Under the pieces are notes generated by a model. It worked only from the letters and a program-made list of their open reading frames with translations. It ran no database searches and had not been told where the DNA came from. From assembly GCA_019187485.1 (NCBI GenBank), contig JABAQR010000047.1:55726-119725 (forward strand): a stretch of DNA of 64,000 bases, in the 5' to 3' direction. The translations under genes were made by a program, and so were the position numbers. Positions 48,470 through 59,637 of the stretch are shown here, piece by piece; within the stretch, counting starts at the first letter, position 1, and every line of letters begins with the position of its first letter. This stretch comes from Lysobacterales bacterium (GTDB lineage Bacteria > Pseudomonadota > Gammaproteobacteria > Xanthomonadales > SZUA-5).

Positions 48470-48531
48470 GCGTGCTGTCGGCGGAGGCCCGCGGCTCCGT
48501 ACGTCATTGCAGTTCCGGAACGGAGTACACG

Positions 48532-50670
48532 ATGAAGCGCTCGATGCTGTCCATGGCCCTCATTATCGCCGCCGCACCCGCGCTGGCGATCGACAGTTCA
48601 TTGACCTACCAGGGCTCGCTGGAGGACGGCGGCCAGCCGGCGAACGGCAGCTACGACTTGCAGTTCACGCTGCAGGACAGCGGCGGCGCCACCATCGGCA
48701 GCGTGCTGTTGCGCGACGACGTCAGCGTCGCCGGCGGCGTGTTCACGGTGGAACTGGACTTCGGCAGCACCGCCTTCACCGGGCCAGACCGCTTCCTGCA
48801 GATCGGCGTGCGTGCGGGCACGTCCACCGGCGCCTTCACCGCGCTCAGCCCGCGCAGCAAGGTCACGCCGACGCCCTATGCCCAGGTCGCCGAGGACGCC
48901 CTGTTCGCCGCGAGCGTGGCCGACAACTCGATCACCAGTGCCAAGGTCGCCGCGGACGCGCTGAACGCGAGCGACCTCGCGACCGGCTCGGTCGGTACCG
49001 ATGAGGTCGCCAACGGCTCGCTGCGCGGTGAGGACATCGACGACGGCTCCTTGACCGGCGCGAAGATCGTCGACGGCACGATCGCGACCATCGACCTTTC
49101 CAACAACGCCGTGACCAGCGCCAAGATCGCCGACGAGACCATCGCCGCGGCCGACATCGGCCCGGCGGCCGTGGGCAGCAGCGAGATCAACAGCAGCCAG
49201 GTGCAGGCGCGCATCGCCGGCACCTGCGCCGCCGGCAACGCGATTCGTACGGTAGCGGCCGACGGCAGCGTCAGCTGCGAAGCCACCGGCGGCAGCAGCG
49301 GATGGTCGCTGTCCGGCAACTCGCTTGCAGGCAACGAGTTCCTCGGCAGCAGCAACAGCGCGCAACTGCAGTTCCGGGTCAACAACCAGCAGGTGGCGCT
49401 GTACACCAACGACGCCATCAGCCCGAACGTGCTGCATGGAAAATCCGGAAATGCCACGACCGCCGGCGTGCGCGGTGCGGTGGTCGCCGGCGGCGGCACG
49501 AGCAGCGACCCGGGCCTCGACCTGAACGGCGTGAACGTGGTGCTGGATGCCTATGGCGTGATCGGCGGCGGCGTCGCCAACCAGGCCGGCACCGGCGCGC
49601 AGGCGTACGACCAGCCCTTCCCGACCATCGCCGGCGGCCAGGGCAATCACGCGCTGGGCGCGTGGTCGGTGGTCGGCGGCGGCCGCGAGAACTTCGCCAG
49701 CGGCGATTCCAGCACGGTCGCCGGTGGCATCGACAACCGCGCGTCCGGGCCTTCGGGCGCGGTCGGCGGCGGCAGCGGCAACGTCGCTGCCGGTTCGCAT
49801 TCGGTGATCGGCGGCGGCGGCAACAACTGCGCCGGTGGCAGCTACAGCTGGGCGGGCGGCTTTGGTGCGAAGGTTCGCCCAGGCACCGATTTCCCATCCA
49901 GCAGCGGCGGCTGCGCGGGCGTGCAGAACAGTTTCACGCCGGCGGGCGACTCCGGCACCTTCGTCTGGAACGATGCCGCAGCACCGGGACTCACGTCCAG
50001 CGGCCCCAATCAGTTCCTGGTCCGCGCCCAGGGTGGAATGGCGCTGAACTTCCCGCCGCCGGACGCGTCGGTGGAACTGACCATGACCAGCGATGCCGAC
50101 AACGCGGACTTCTCCAGCCTGTGGCTGCGCCTCAGATCCACTTTCAACCCCGGCATCCTGATCTCGGCCGGCGATGCCAGTGGCAGCAACGGCGCCGGCT
50201 TCTACATCGACCACTACAACGGCAGCACGCAGACCCGGCGCATGGCCCTCAACAACGATGGCAGCGCCTACATCCGTTCGAACCTGACCGGCGCCAACAC
50301 CGGCGTCTCGCTCGCGGCAAACTCCGGCAGCTGGTCGAGCCTCTCCGATCGCAACCTCAAGACTGCCATCAACGCGGTCGATCCGGTCGCGGTGTTGCGC
50401 ACGCTGGTGGACCTGCCGATCAGCACCTGGAGCTACACCGCGCAGGGCGAAGGCGTGCGCCACATGGGCCCGATGGCGCAGGACTTCGCCGCCAGCTTCG
50501 GTCTCGGCGAGGACGACACCCACATCAACACGGTGGACATCGACGGCGTCGCGCTCGCCGCGATCCAGGGGCTGCACACCCGGCTGCAGGATGAAAACAC
50601 CGCGCTGCGCGAGCGCGTCGACAAACTGGAGCGCAGGCTGGCCGCGCTCGAGCGTGCTCAAGTCCGTTGA
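48532..50670 (+). CDS. secreted fibre-like protein with C-terminal S74 (endosialidase chaperone) domain
   Basis: 712 residues with a signal peptide (MKRSMLSMALIIAAAPALA). After a roughly 130-residue N-terminal domain come pentapeptide-like and trimeric-adhesin-like stretches: NNAVTSAKIADETIAA, then YadA-head-like units (GSHSVIGGG, GGSYSWAGGFGAK). The last 110 residues match the S74 intramolecular chaperone: SDRNLK with the self-cleaving Ser near 605 and Lys near 610, WSYTAQGEGVRHMGPMAQDF, and a terminal coiled coil. Known S74 domains trimerise phage tail fibres and then cut themselves off; here the carrier is exported. Phage origin is possible but no other phage genes are nearby. Confidence 0.88.
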   Translation: MKRSMLSMALIIAAAPALAIDSSLTYQGSLEDGGQPANGSYDLQFTLQDSGGATIGSVLLRDDVSVAGGVFTVELDFGSTAFTGPDRFLQIGVRAGTSTGAFTALSPRSKVTPTPYAQVAEDALFAASVADNSITSAKVAADALNASDLATGSVGTDEVANGSLRGEDIDDGSLTGAKIVDGTIATIDLSNNAVTSAKIADETIAAADIGPAAVGSSEINSSQVQARIAGTCAAGNAIRTVAADGSVSCEATGGSSGWSLSGNSLAGNEFLGSSNSAQLQFRVNNQQVALYTNDAISPNVLHGKSGNATTAGVRGAVVAGGGTSSDPGLDLNGVNVVLDAYGVIGGGVANQAGTGAQAYDQPFPTIAGGQGNHALGAWSVVGGGRENFASGDSSTVAGGIDNRASGPSGAVGGGSGNVAAGSHSVIGGGGNNCAGGSYSWAGGFGAKVRPGTDFPSSSGGCAGVQNSFTPAGDSGTFVWNDAAAPGLTSSGPNQFLVRAQGGMALNFPPPDASVELTMTSDADNADFSSLWLRLRSTFNPGILISAGDASGSNGAGFYIDHYNGSTQTRRMALNNDGSAYIRSNLTGANTGVSLAANSGSWSSLSDRNLKTAINAVDPVAVLRTLVDLPISTWSYTAQGEGVRHMGPMAQDFAASFGLGEDDTHINTVDIDGVALAAIQGLHTRLQDENTALRERVDKLERRLAALERAQVR

Positions 50671-50836
50671 TCGGCCCGGTGCCCGCTCACGGATCCATTG
50701 CACACGATCGACCAGGCCGCACGCGGCTACCTTGTCCGTGCGACCATGGCCACCGTCGAACCCGTCGGTCTCAACCCGTGAGATGAAGCGATTGCAGCAT
50801 GGGCAGGCAAGGACCTCATTGCCGGCAACCGCGCCC

Positions 50837-51589
50837 ATGACCGACACCGCCCGCATCCCACGCCACCTGCACATCCTGGGCCAGGCCTGGGCTGAGTTCG
50901 CGCACCGCCTCGACGCCCGGATCGCGCCCGCCATGCTCATCGCGACGGATCGCATTGAACCCGCGCAGGCCGAACGATTGAGTCGCCTCGCCACGCACGA
51001 AACCGAGACGATGCGGGCGTGGGTCGAGCGCTTGACGGGCTGGATACAAGGTCCGCTGGCTGCGGCGTTGATGAACGCCGACATCCCGGATCGGGAAATG
51101 CGGCGCGTCGCCGAACGCTTCTCGCACTTCGCCGACGAGTTGATCGAAGCGCGTGTGCGCCTGGCGCTCCTCGTGACCGACCCGGCGATGCGCGCCGCCG
51201 CGCCCCGAATCGATGTCATGTACCTCGCATTGCTGCGCCAGATGCGTGATTTCGCGTCGCAGGTGACCGAAGCGCTGGGGCCGGCGGCGCTGACTCATCC
51301 CAACGGCAGGCGCGAAGGCAACCACATCGAGCTGTCTTTCACGTTCGCGCCCAACATCGATGCCGAAGTAGCGCAGTTCTCCGCGTGGTCGGCCCGTGCC
51401 AGGGCTGGTGCGAACGTGCCGGATTCGGACGCAGGCGCAGCCGTACCGGCGTCGCTCGGACCATCGAAATCGTGGACGGGCGCCCTTCTGATACTTGTCC
51501 TCATCGCGATTTGGGGCATGTCGGCGGTCTGGGCGATGGTGGCCCTGGCGGCGCTATCCGGTGCGTCCTCCGTCCGACGGCCGCCCTGA
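50837..51589 (+). CDS. hypothetical protein with C-terminal membrane anchor
   Basis: 250 residues from ATG 50837; ATG 50783 would add 18, and neither has a strong Shine-Dalgarno site. The first 210 residues are mostly helical and soluble, and a single membrane segment (WTGALLILVLIAIWGMSAVWAM) lies near the C-terminus, so the protein is probably tail-anchored in the inner membrane. No family recognised. It follows the S74 gene by 166 bases on the same strand. Confidence 0.55.
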   Translation: MTDTARIPRHLHILGQAWAEFAHRLDARIAPAMLIATDRIEPAQAERLSRLATHETETMRAWVERLTGWIQGPLAAALMNADIPDREMRRVAERFSHFADELIEARVRLALLVTDPAMRAAAPRIDVMYLALLRQMRDFASQVTEALGPAALTHPNGRREGNHIELSFTFAPNIDAEVAQFSAWSARARAGANVPDSDAGAAVPASLGPSKSWTGALLILVLIAIWGMSAVWAMVALAALSGASSVRRPP

Positions 51590-51663
51590 TCGCCTTGCTC
51601 CTGCTCGTCGGCCGCGGCCCGTGCTGAGTCGATACGGTCTTCCGGTCGGGAAGAAACCGATTG

Positions 51664-51693
51664 GGCCTGGACGAGTCCATCCCGGACTCGCCA
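51664..51693 (+). repeat. multi-hairpin intergenic repeat, partial copy C
   Basis: GGGCCTGGACGAGTCCATCC followed by CGGACTCGCCA matches the start of copy B (rpoC side) with two mismatches over about 27 bases, in the same orientation relative to the upstream gene. It includes the stem GAGTCC/GGACTC with a 5-base loop. The sequence that follows keeps only weak similarity (GCGGGTTGGGCCGCCC), so this copy is truncated or diverged. The surrounding spacer 51590-51955 holds no gene. Confidence 0.55.
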
Positions 51694-51907
51694 ACCGACG
51701 GCCAGCCACGGCCGGCGTTTCCTTCCTCGCGGGTTGGGCCGCCCGGCGTGAAACTCACCGCCGCTTGCACCGCGAATCCGCGCCCTGCCACGCGCTGGGT
51801 TCCTTTGCGCGGCCACGGGGCATTGCGCTGTCGAACACCCGGACTTGTGCGTGCCTGCCGGCGCGCGGGTGGATGGCGCCGAGGGGGCACCGCAGGGAAT
51901 CCGGAGG

Positions 51908-51933
51908 TCGGTCCGGCGTCCATGCCGGACCGA
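51908..51933. terminator. strong hairpin between convergent genes
   Basis: TCGGTCCGGC/GCCGGACCGA forms a perfect 10-base stem with a 6-base loop, 23 bases beyond the TraB/GumN gene stop. No T-run on either strand, so it may act as a weak terminator or 3'-end stabiliser. Its loop-side sequence recalls the second hairpin of the multi-hairpin repeat. Confidence 0.45.
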
Positions 51934-51955
51934 TTCGCTGTGCCTCTGCCCCCAC

Positions 51956-52969
51956 TCAGGGCTCCTCCACCTCGTATCCCCGCTCGCGCAACGCCGCGAG
52001 GTAGCCGTCGGGTTTGAGCAGGTCGGCCATCGGCAACATGGCGAAGGTGCTGGCGTTCTCGGCCAGAGCCTTCTCGGCGGCTTCGAGCCAGGCGGCGCGC
52101 GCACGCTGGCGGAGATCGTCGAGACCACGCTCCCGGATAAAGGCGGAGCTCAGAAACGCGTCCGTGCAGGTGCGGGTCTGGTCCTCGAAGGGCAGATCGC
52201 GCAAACCGGCGATGTCGCCGGTGGCCCAGGCATTGGCGCGCTCACGCATCACATCGAGGTCGGTCTCCAGGCGCGTCAGGGTCTTGCGGAAGCACTCGAC
52301 GTCGTCCAGGCGGTGGTCGGCGAAGTCGCGGATCGCCTGGCGCGGGTCACCGATGTCGATGCGGATCTCGGCTTCGATCAGCGGCACATCGTGCTTTTTC
52401 GCAGTCCTGCGGACCAGATCGCCGATCACCGGATCGAAGGACAGACCGCTGCGCCTGACTGCCTTCTCGTAGAGCTTGCCGGCGGCGAAGATTGGCCGCT
52501 GCTTCTCGACGCCGCGGTCGCGGCCGAGGTACTTCGCCTTCAGGGCCAGCCAGCGGGCGTAGTCCTGCGCGGGCACCAGTTCCCGCAGCGGCTTGCGCTG
52601 CGGATCCTTGCGCGACGACAGCGCCGCCGGCAGCAGCGTCAGACCCCGGAAGAAACCGATCTCCTCCTTGAGCTGGACGCTGACACCGAGGATCACCGCC
52701 TGCGAAGCGGCGATCACCTCGCGCACTTCGCGCGCCTCCCATTCGAAGCGCCTCGGCAGCGGCGACTGGGTACCCAGCACCCACAGCACGCGCCGATCCC
52801 TGGATACCCGCCACAGCCCCGGGCCGGGCTGCACGCCGCTGACCACCACGGCTTCCAGCAAGCGTGCACTCTCGGCCGTCGGGAGCGGATCGACGGGTGC
52901 GACCGGATCGGCGGCAACGGCGGCGAAGGGGGCGGCATGCAACAGGCAGGCGAGCAGCAGTGTGCGCAT
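51956..52969 (-). CDS. TraB/GumN-family exported protein
   Basis: 337 residues from ATG 52969 with a signal peptide (TLLLACLLHAAPFAAVAA). Family features are GPGLWRVSRDRRVLWVLGTQ at the start of the mature domain, and ENASTFAMLPMADLLKPDGY followed by LRERGYEVEEP at the end. The family includes GumN of the xanthan region and is proposed to be metalloprotease-like (Tiki fold); catalytic function here is not established. The gene is not near polysaccharide genes. Confidence 0.88.
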   Translation of the reverse strand: MRTLLLACLLHAAPFAAVAADPVAPVDPLPTAESARLLEAVVVSGVQPGPGLWRVSRDRRVLWVLGTQSPLPRRFEWEAREVREVIAASQAVILGVSVQLKEEIGFFRGLTLLPAALSSRKDPQRKPLRELVPAQDYARWLALKAKYLGRDRGVEKQRPIFAAGKLYEKAVRRSGLSFDPVIGDLVRRTAKKHDVPLIEAEIRIDIGDPRQAIRDFADHRLDDVECFRKTLTRLETDLDVMRERANAWATGDIAGLRDLPFEDQTRTCTDAFLSSAFIRERGLDDLRQRARAAWLEAAEKALAENASTFAMLPMADLLKPDGYLAALRERGYEVEEP

Positions 52970-53098
52970 CGTCGGGCTTGGGCTGTGAACGAGCGGTCGA
53001 GTCTCGCCAAAGGCCATCGCCGCTTGCGTGAAACCGGGATGAGCGGCGCGAGTCGACGCGCGCCGCGTTCATGCGCGAGTCGACCGGGGATCCCGCCG

Positions 53099-54145
53099 CT
53101 ACGCCTTGCTCCTGTGCCGGACCATCGCCGAAAGCCCGCCGGCGAGCGCACAAGCCTCGAAGCCGAGTTTGGTCAGGATGAAGGCGGCCGCGGCGCTGCG
53201 CTCGCCGGTGTTGCAGTAGCAGACGTAGGAGACTTCCTTGTCGAGATCCACCGCGTACTCGCGCAGGCGGTACAACGGCATGTTGACCGCACCCTTGATC
53301 GCGCGTTCATCGAACTCCTCGGGCAGGCGCACGTCGATCACGCCGGCACCCTGGCGCACCAGCACCGAGGCCTTCGCCGGGTTGATCCACTCGACCGCCG
53401 GCTGCTTCAGCAGCTCGCTGAAATCGCTCTTGCCCAGGCGCATCAGCTTGCCGGCCTTCATCATCGTCACGGTGGCGTTGCGCACGCTGTTCGACAGCAG
53501 CGCGTCCTCGCCGAAACTGTCGCCGCGCACCAGGTACGCGACCACCGCCGGATCGCCGTCGCCGGACTGCGAGACCGAGGCAGCGCCGTCCTTGATCACG
53601 TAGAAGTAATCGCCGTCGTCGCCTTCGCGGATCACCGTCTGGCCAGCCGCGACCGGGATCTCCTCGAAACGCGCGAACAGCCGTTCGAGGTTGCCCGCCG
53701 GCACCTTGCGCATCGCGTTGTTCTGCAGCAGGCGGAAGATCCAGCGGTTGCCGTCCGGATGCTTGTCGAGCAGCTTGAAGCTGCTGGAGCGCGTCAACTG
53801 GTCGAAGGTGATCAGTTTTTCGAGAAAGCGCCGGTCCAGCGAGACCACCAGCGCATTCAAGGACTGCACGGTCGCCGTGAATCGCCGGGGCATCAGGTCG
53901 CCGACCGGATAGCGCCCCTGCAGGGAATCGGCGCTGATGTCCTTGCACTTGCCATCCGGATAGTCGCCGCTGACGATGCCCGACAGCAGGTAGAGCGTGA
54001 CCTCGTCGGTATCGCCGGCGCGGAACAGCACCTCGCCATGCGCATGCTCGGCCGGCTCGGCTTCCCTGGCGACCACGTCGAGGTGCTCGGGGCGCAGCGA
54101 GTCGAGCGGGTAGAGATGCTTCAGCTGACTGGCTTCGATGGGCAT
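53099..54145 (-). CDS. cyclic-nucleotide-binding-like domains fused to rhodanese
   Basis: 348 residues from ATG 54145. Residues 1-110 and 115-250 resemble two cNMP-binding (CRP-like) domains; the second carries GDDGDYFYVIKDG and GDSFGEDALLSN. A rhodanese domain follows (255-345) with the active-site loop CYCNTGERSAAAA, Cys near 313. No helix-turn-helix is seen, so it is not a transcription factor of CRP type. It may be a sulfur-transfer or redox enzyme gated by a nucleotide. It follows ilvA by 59 bases on the same strand. Confidence 0.82.
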   Translation of the reverse strand: MPIEASQLKHLYPLDSLRPEHLDVVAREAEPAEHAHGEVLFRAGDTDEVTLYLLSGIVSGDYPDGKCKDISADSLQGRYPVGDLMPRRFTATVQSLNALVVSLDRRFLEKLITFDQLTRSSSFKLLDKHPDGNRWIFRLLQNNAMRKVPAGNLERLFARFEEIPVAAGQTVIREGDDGDYFYVIKDGAASVSQSGDGDPAVVAYLVRGDSFGEDALLSNSVRNATVTMMKAGKLMRLGKSDFSELLKQPAVEWINPAKASVLVRQGAGVIDVRLPEEFDERAIKGAVNMPLYRLREYAVDLDKEVSYVCYCNTGERSAAAAFILTKLGFEACALAGGLSAMVRHRSKA

Positions 54146-54204
54146 GGGACGCGAGCGCGGCCTGGATGCACCGAATATAGACCGCGCCGATGCGGGGCAG
54201 GCGC

Positions 54205-55734
54205 TCAGGCCCGCAGGAACTGGCTCACGACCGGATTGGCGGTCTCGTCCACGCAGTCGTAGCCCAGCGGTTGCAGGCTGGCGTGCAACTCGGCCTCGTC
54301 GGCGCCGTCGGCCACCTCGATGCCGCAGAACACGCGCCCGTAGGCGGCGCCATGGCTGCGATAGTGGAACAGGGTGATGTTCCAGCGTGTGCCGAGGCGC
54401 TCGAGGAAACGCAGCAGCGCGCCGGGGCGCTCCGGGAACTCGAAGCGATAGACACGCTCGCGGCCATTGACTTCGGCACGGCCACCGACCATGTGCCGAA
54501 CGTGCAGCTTGGCGAGTTCGTTGTCGGTGTAGTCGACCACCGGGAAGCCGGCGGCGGCGAGCTGGCCGATGAGTTCTGCGCGCTCGGCGGCGCCATGCCG
54601 CAACGCGATGCCCACATAGATCTGCGCCGACGCGCCGGACGCGAAGCGATAGTTGAACTCGGTAACGCTGCGCGGCCCGAGTGCGCGGCAGAAATCGAGG
54701 AAGCTGCCCGGCCGCTCGGGGATCGTGACCCCGAGCACCGCTTCGTGGGCTTCGCCGATCTCCGCGCGCTCGGCGATGTGGCGCAGGCGGTCGAAGTTGA
54801 CGTTCGCGCCGCTCGCCACCGCGCACAGCGTGGCGCCGGGCTCGACGAGGCCTTCGGCGTAGCGCTTGAGCCCGGCCAGCGCGAGCGCGCCGGCCGGTTC
54901 CAGCACCACCCGGGTGTCGTCGAACACGTCCTTGATGGCGGCGCAGATCTCGTCGGTGTGGACCAGCACCATCGCGTCGATGTGCTCGCGCAGCACGCGG
55001 AAGGGGTGGTCGCCGATGCGGCGCACGGCGACGCCGTCCACGAACAGGCCGACCTGGTCGAGCGTGACCGGCTGCCCGGCCTTCAGCGCGGCGTCCAGGC
55101 AGGCGGCGTCCACCGGCTCCACGCCGATCACGCGGATCTCCGGACGCAAGGCCTTGATGTAGGCGGCCATGCCGGCGGCGAGGCCGCCGCCGCCGACCGG
55201 AATGAACACCGCGTCGAGCCGGCCCGGGTGCGCGCGCAGCAGTTCCATCGCCACCGTGCCCTGGCCGGCGATCACCGCAGGATCGTCGTAGGGATGGACG
55301 AAGGTCAACCCGCGCTCGGCCGCGAGCCGCTGGCCGTGCGCCGCTGCGGCATCGTAGCCGTCGCCCTCGAGCACGATCTGCGCACCGAGCGCGGCGACCG
55401 CATCGACCTTGATCGATGGCGTGGTCGAGGGCATCACGATGGTCGCGCGACAGCCGAGCTTGCGCGCGGCCAGCGCCACGCCCTGCGCGTGGTTGCCGGC
55501 CGAGACCGCGAGCACACCGGCAGCGCGCTCGGCCTGCGAAAGGCCCGCCATCTTGTTGTAGGCGCCGCGCAGCTTGAAGGAGAACACCGGCTGCAGGTCC
55601 TCGCGCTTCAGCAGCACCTCGTGGCCGAGCCGGCGCGACAGCCGCTGCATCGGCGTCAGCGCGGTCTCGATCGCCACCTCGTAGACGCGCGAAGTCAGCA
55701 CTGCACGCAGGTAATCGGGCATCGGCTCGGGCAT
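54205..55734 (-). CDS. ilvA: biosynthetic threonine deaminase
   Basis: Threonine ammonia-lyase makes 2-oxobutanoate, the first step of isoleucine synthesis. The 509-residue product from ATG 55734 has the PLP-lysine motif SFKLRGAYNKM, SAGNHAQG, the phosphate loop PVGGGGLAAG, and two C-terminal ACT-like domains (TIPERPGSFLDFCRAL and FEFPERPGALLRFLERL) that bind isoleucine and valine. The length is the biosynthetic form. AGGAGG sits 4 bases ahead of the ATG. Confidence 0.96.
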   Translation of the reverse strand: MPEPMPDYLRAVLTSRVYEVAIETALTPMQRLSRRLGHEVLLKREDLQPVFSFKLRGAYNKMAGLSQAERAAGVLAVSAGNHAQGVALAARKLGCRATIVMPSTTPSIKVDAVAALGAQIVLEGDGYDAAAAHGQRLAAERGLTFVHPYDDPAVIAGQGTVAMELLRAHPGRLDAVFIPVGGGGLAAGMAAYIKALRPEIRVIGVEPVDAACLDAALKAGQPVTLDQVGLFVDGVAVRRIGDHPFRVLREHIDAMVLVHTDEICAAIKDVFDDTRVVLEPAGALALAGLKRYAEGLVEPGATLCAVASGANVNFDRLRHIAERAEIGEAHEAVLGVTIPERPGSFLDFCRALGPRSVTEFNYRFASGASAQIYVGIALRHGAAERAELIGQLAAAGFPVVDYTDNELAKLHVRHMVGGRAEVNGRERVYRFEFPERPGALLRFLERLGTRWNITLFHYRSHGAAYGRVFCGIEVADGADEAELHASLQPLGYDCVDETANPVVSQFLRA

Positions 55735-55807
55735 GGGACCTCCTGAGGCGATGTTGCGATGCAACAGGCAGGGTGCGCAACCGATGGCAGAGCGGGTTGT
55801 CGGTTGG

Positions 55808-55838
55808 TTCACGCCCTCGACACCCCTCCCGCTATAGT
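55808..55838 (+). promoter_or_regulatory. possible promoter of the ugd operon
   Basis: TATAGT (55833-55838) is a good -10 box 35 bases before ugd. TTCACG at 55808-55813 gives a 19-base spacer and is a poor -35, so an activator may be needed. It lies in the divergent ilvA/ugd spacer. Confidence 0.35.
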
Positions 55839-55873
55839 CCGAAGTTTCTCTTTCTCCGCCCTCGGGATCCCGC

Positions 55874-57222
55874 ATGAAAGTCGCAATCTTCGGCACCGGC
55901 TATGTCGGCCTGGTGACCGGTGCCTGCCTCGCCGAGGTCGGCAACGAAGTGGTCTGTGTCGATGTCGACGCCGCCAAGATCGAGCGTCTGAACCGCGGCG
56001 AGATCCCGATCTACGAACCCGGCCTCGAGGACCTGGTGTCGCGCAACCGCGAAGCCGGCAGCCTGCGCTTCACCACCGACGCGCAGCGCGCGGTGGCACA
56101 CGGCGAGGTGATCTTCGTCGCCGTCGGCACGCCGCCGGACGAGGACGGCAGCGCCGACCTGCGCTATGTGCTGGCGGTGGCCAGGACCATCGGTGAGCAC
56201 CTGCAGCGCTACGCGGTGGTGGTCAACAAGTCGACGGTGCCGGTCGGCACCGCCGACCGCGTGCGCGCCGCGATCGCCGGCGCGCTCGCCGGGCGCGGTG
56301 CGGCGATCGACTACGACGTGGTCAGCAACCCGGAGTTCCTGAAGGAAGGCGATGCGGTCAAGGACTGCATGAAGCCCGACCGCATCGTCATCGGCACTTC
56401 GAGCGCGCGCGCGCTGGCGGCGCTGAAGGCCCTGTACGCGCCCTTCAACCGCAACCACGAGCGCATCGTGCAGATGGACGAGCGCTCGGCCGAACTGACC
56501 AAGTACGCCGCCAACGCGATGCTGGCGACCAAGATCAGCTTCATGAACGAGGTCGCCAACATCGCCGAACGCGTTGGTGCAGACGTCGAATCGGTGCGCC
56601 TGGGCATCGGCTCCGATCCGCGCATCGGCTACGCCTTCATCTACCCCGGCATCGGCTACGGCGGCTCCTGCTTCCCGAAGGATGTGCAGGCGCTCGGCCA
56701 AACCGCTCGCTCGGTCGGCTACGAAACCCGCATCCTCGACGCCGTCGAGGCCGTCAACCGCGACCAGAAATCCAAGCTCTTCGAACTGATCGGGCGCCAT
56801 TTCGGCGGCGACCTCGCCGGCCGCACGCTCGCCGTGTGGGGCCTCAGCTTCAAGCCGAACACCGACGACATGCGCGAGGCGCCCAGCCGCACGCTGCTGG
56901 CCGAACTGTGGGCCGCCGGCGCGCGCGTGCGCGCCTACGATCCGGAAGCCGGCCACGAGGCGGCGCGCGTGTTCGGCGAGCGCCCGGACCTGGTGATCGC
57001 CGACGATCCGATGGAGGCGCTGGAAGGCGCCGACGCGCTCGCGATCGTCACCGAGTGGAAGGCCTTCTGGAGCCCGGATTTCGCGAAGATCGCGCAGGCG
57101 CTGAAGGCGAAGGCGCTGTTCGACGGCCGCAACATCCACGACCCGAAGGCGGTCGAGGCCGCCGGCATCGCCTACTACGGCATCGGTCGCGGCCGCAGCG
57201 TCGCGCGGCCGGAGTTCGCCTG

Positions 57223-57223
<1 letters not shown>
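55874..57223 (+). CDS. ugd: UDP-glucose 6-dehydrogenase
   Basis: Oxidises UDP-glucose to UDP-glucuronate with two NAD. The 449-residue product has the NAD fold [26 protein letters not shown], and the catalytic cysteine in [10 protein letters not shown]; the C-terminal domain is full length. Its stop shares a base with the next ATG (TGATG), coupling it to the decarboxylase that uses its product. Confidence 0.97.
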
Positions 57224-58175
<952 letters not shown>

Positions 58176-58179
<4 letters not shown>

Positions 58180-59609
58180 GCGCGATCGCCCTCGCCGAGC
58201 AACGTTTCCTGGTCCGGGGGCTGGACCTGGGCGCGGTCGAGCGCGCGCTCGGCAACCTGCTGGGTCCAGGCGTGGACAGCGCCGATCTCTACTTCCAGCA
58301 CAGCCGCCACGAGGGCTGGAGCCTGGAGGACGGGATCGTCCAGGAAGGTTCGCACGACATCGAGCAGGGCGTCGGCGTGCGCGCCGTGGCCGGCGAAAAG
58401 GTCGGCTTCGCCTACTCGGACGAGATCGACGCGGCGGCCTTGCTCGAGGCCGCCGGCAGCGCCCGCGCGATCGCCCGCAGCGGCCGCAGCGGCGCGCTCG
58501 CGCAACTGCGCCACGAGGCCGGCCATGCCTTGTACCCGGCGATCGACCCGATCGACAGCGCCGGTTCCGAGGCCAAGGTCGCGCTGCTGAAGGAGATCGA
58601 CGCCTACGCGCGCAGCCTCGACCCGCGCGTGCACCAGGTGATGGTCAGCCTGTCGGCGGAGGTCGACACCATGCTGGTCGCGCAGAGCGATGGCACCCTG
58701 GCCGGCGATGTGCGCCCGCTGATGCAGTTCCGCGTGCAGGTGATCGCCGAGCAGGGCGGGCGCCGCGAGAGCGGTTTCTCCGGCGGCGGTGGCCGGCGCG
58801 GGCTGGACGAGTACCTGCAGGGCGACGCCGCGCGTGCGCATGCGCGCGAGGCGGTGCGCCAGGCGCTGGTGAACCTGGAGTCGGTGGCCGCACCGGCCGG
58901 CAGCCTGACCGTGGTGCTCGGCAGCGGCTGGCCCGGGATCCTGCTGCACGAGGCGATCGGCCACGGACTCGAGGGCGATTTCAACCGCAAGGGCACCAGC
59001 GCCTTCTCGGGCCGCATCGGCCAACGCGTGGCGACCGCGCTGGTCACGGTGGTCGACGACGGTACCCTGCCGGGCCGCCGCGGCTCGCTCGCGATCGACG
59101 ACGAAGGCACCCCCACGCAGTGCACCACGCTGATCGAGGACGGCGTGCTGCGCGGCTACCTGATGGACAAGCTCAACGCGCGCCTGATGCGCACCACGAG
59201 CACCGGCAACGGCCGCCGCGAATCCTTCGCGCACCTGCCGATGCCGCGCATGACCAACACCTACATGCGTCCCGGCCCGCATGCCCGCGAGGAGATCATC
59301 CGCTCGGTCAAGAAAGGGCTGTACGCGGCCAACTTCGGCGGCGGCCAGGTCGACATCACCAGCGGCAAGTTCGTGTTCTCGGCCTCCGAGGCCTACCTGA
59401 TCGAAGACGGCCGCATCACCGCCCCGGCCAAGGGCGCGACCCTGATCGGCAACGGGCCGGAGGTGCTGACGCGGGTCTCGATGGTCGGCGACGACCTCGA
59501 GCTGGACGCCGGTGTCGGCGTCTGCGGCAAGGAAGGCCAGAGCGTGCCGGTGGGCGTGGGCCAGCCGACGCTGCGGGTGGACGGGCTGACGGTCGGCGGA
59601 ACGGGGTAG
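58176..59609 (+). CDS. tldD: metalloprotease TldD
   Basis: TldD with TldE forms a metalloprotease that trims peptides such as microcin B17 precursor and CcdA. The 477-residue product contains the [11 protein letters not shown] zinc site and the C-terminal [19 protein letters not shown] segment. The ATG overlaps the decarboxylase stop (ATGA). tldE is not in this window. The overlap with sugar-nucleotide genes is unusual. Confidence 0.95.
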
Positions 59610-59637
59610 CAGCGCCGGGCGCAGCGCGAACGGAGAT

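Noticed and set aside
48457..50670. S74 protein taken as part of a prophage
   Set aside because: No other phage gene lies nearby and the protein has its own signal peptide.
53099..55780. 893-residue fusion of a long N-terminal region to the CRP-like/rhodanese protein
   Set aside because: The upstream 545 residues are an alternate frame of ilvA; the real start is ATG 54145.
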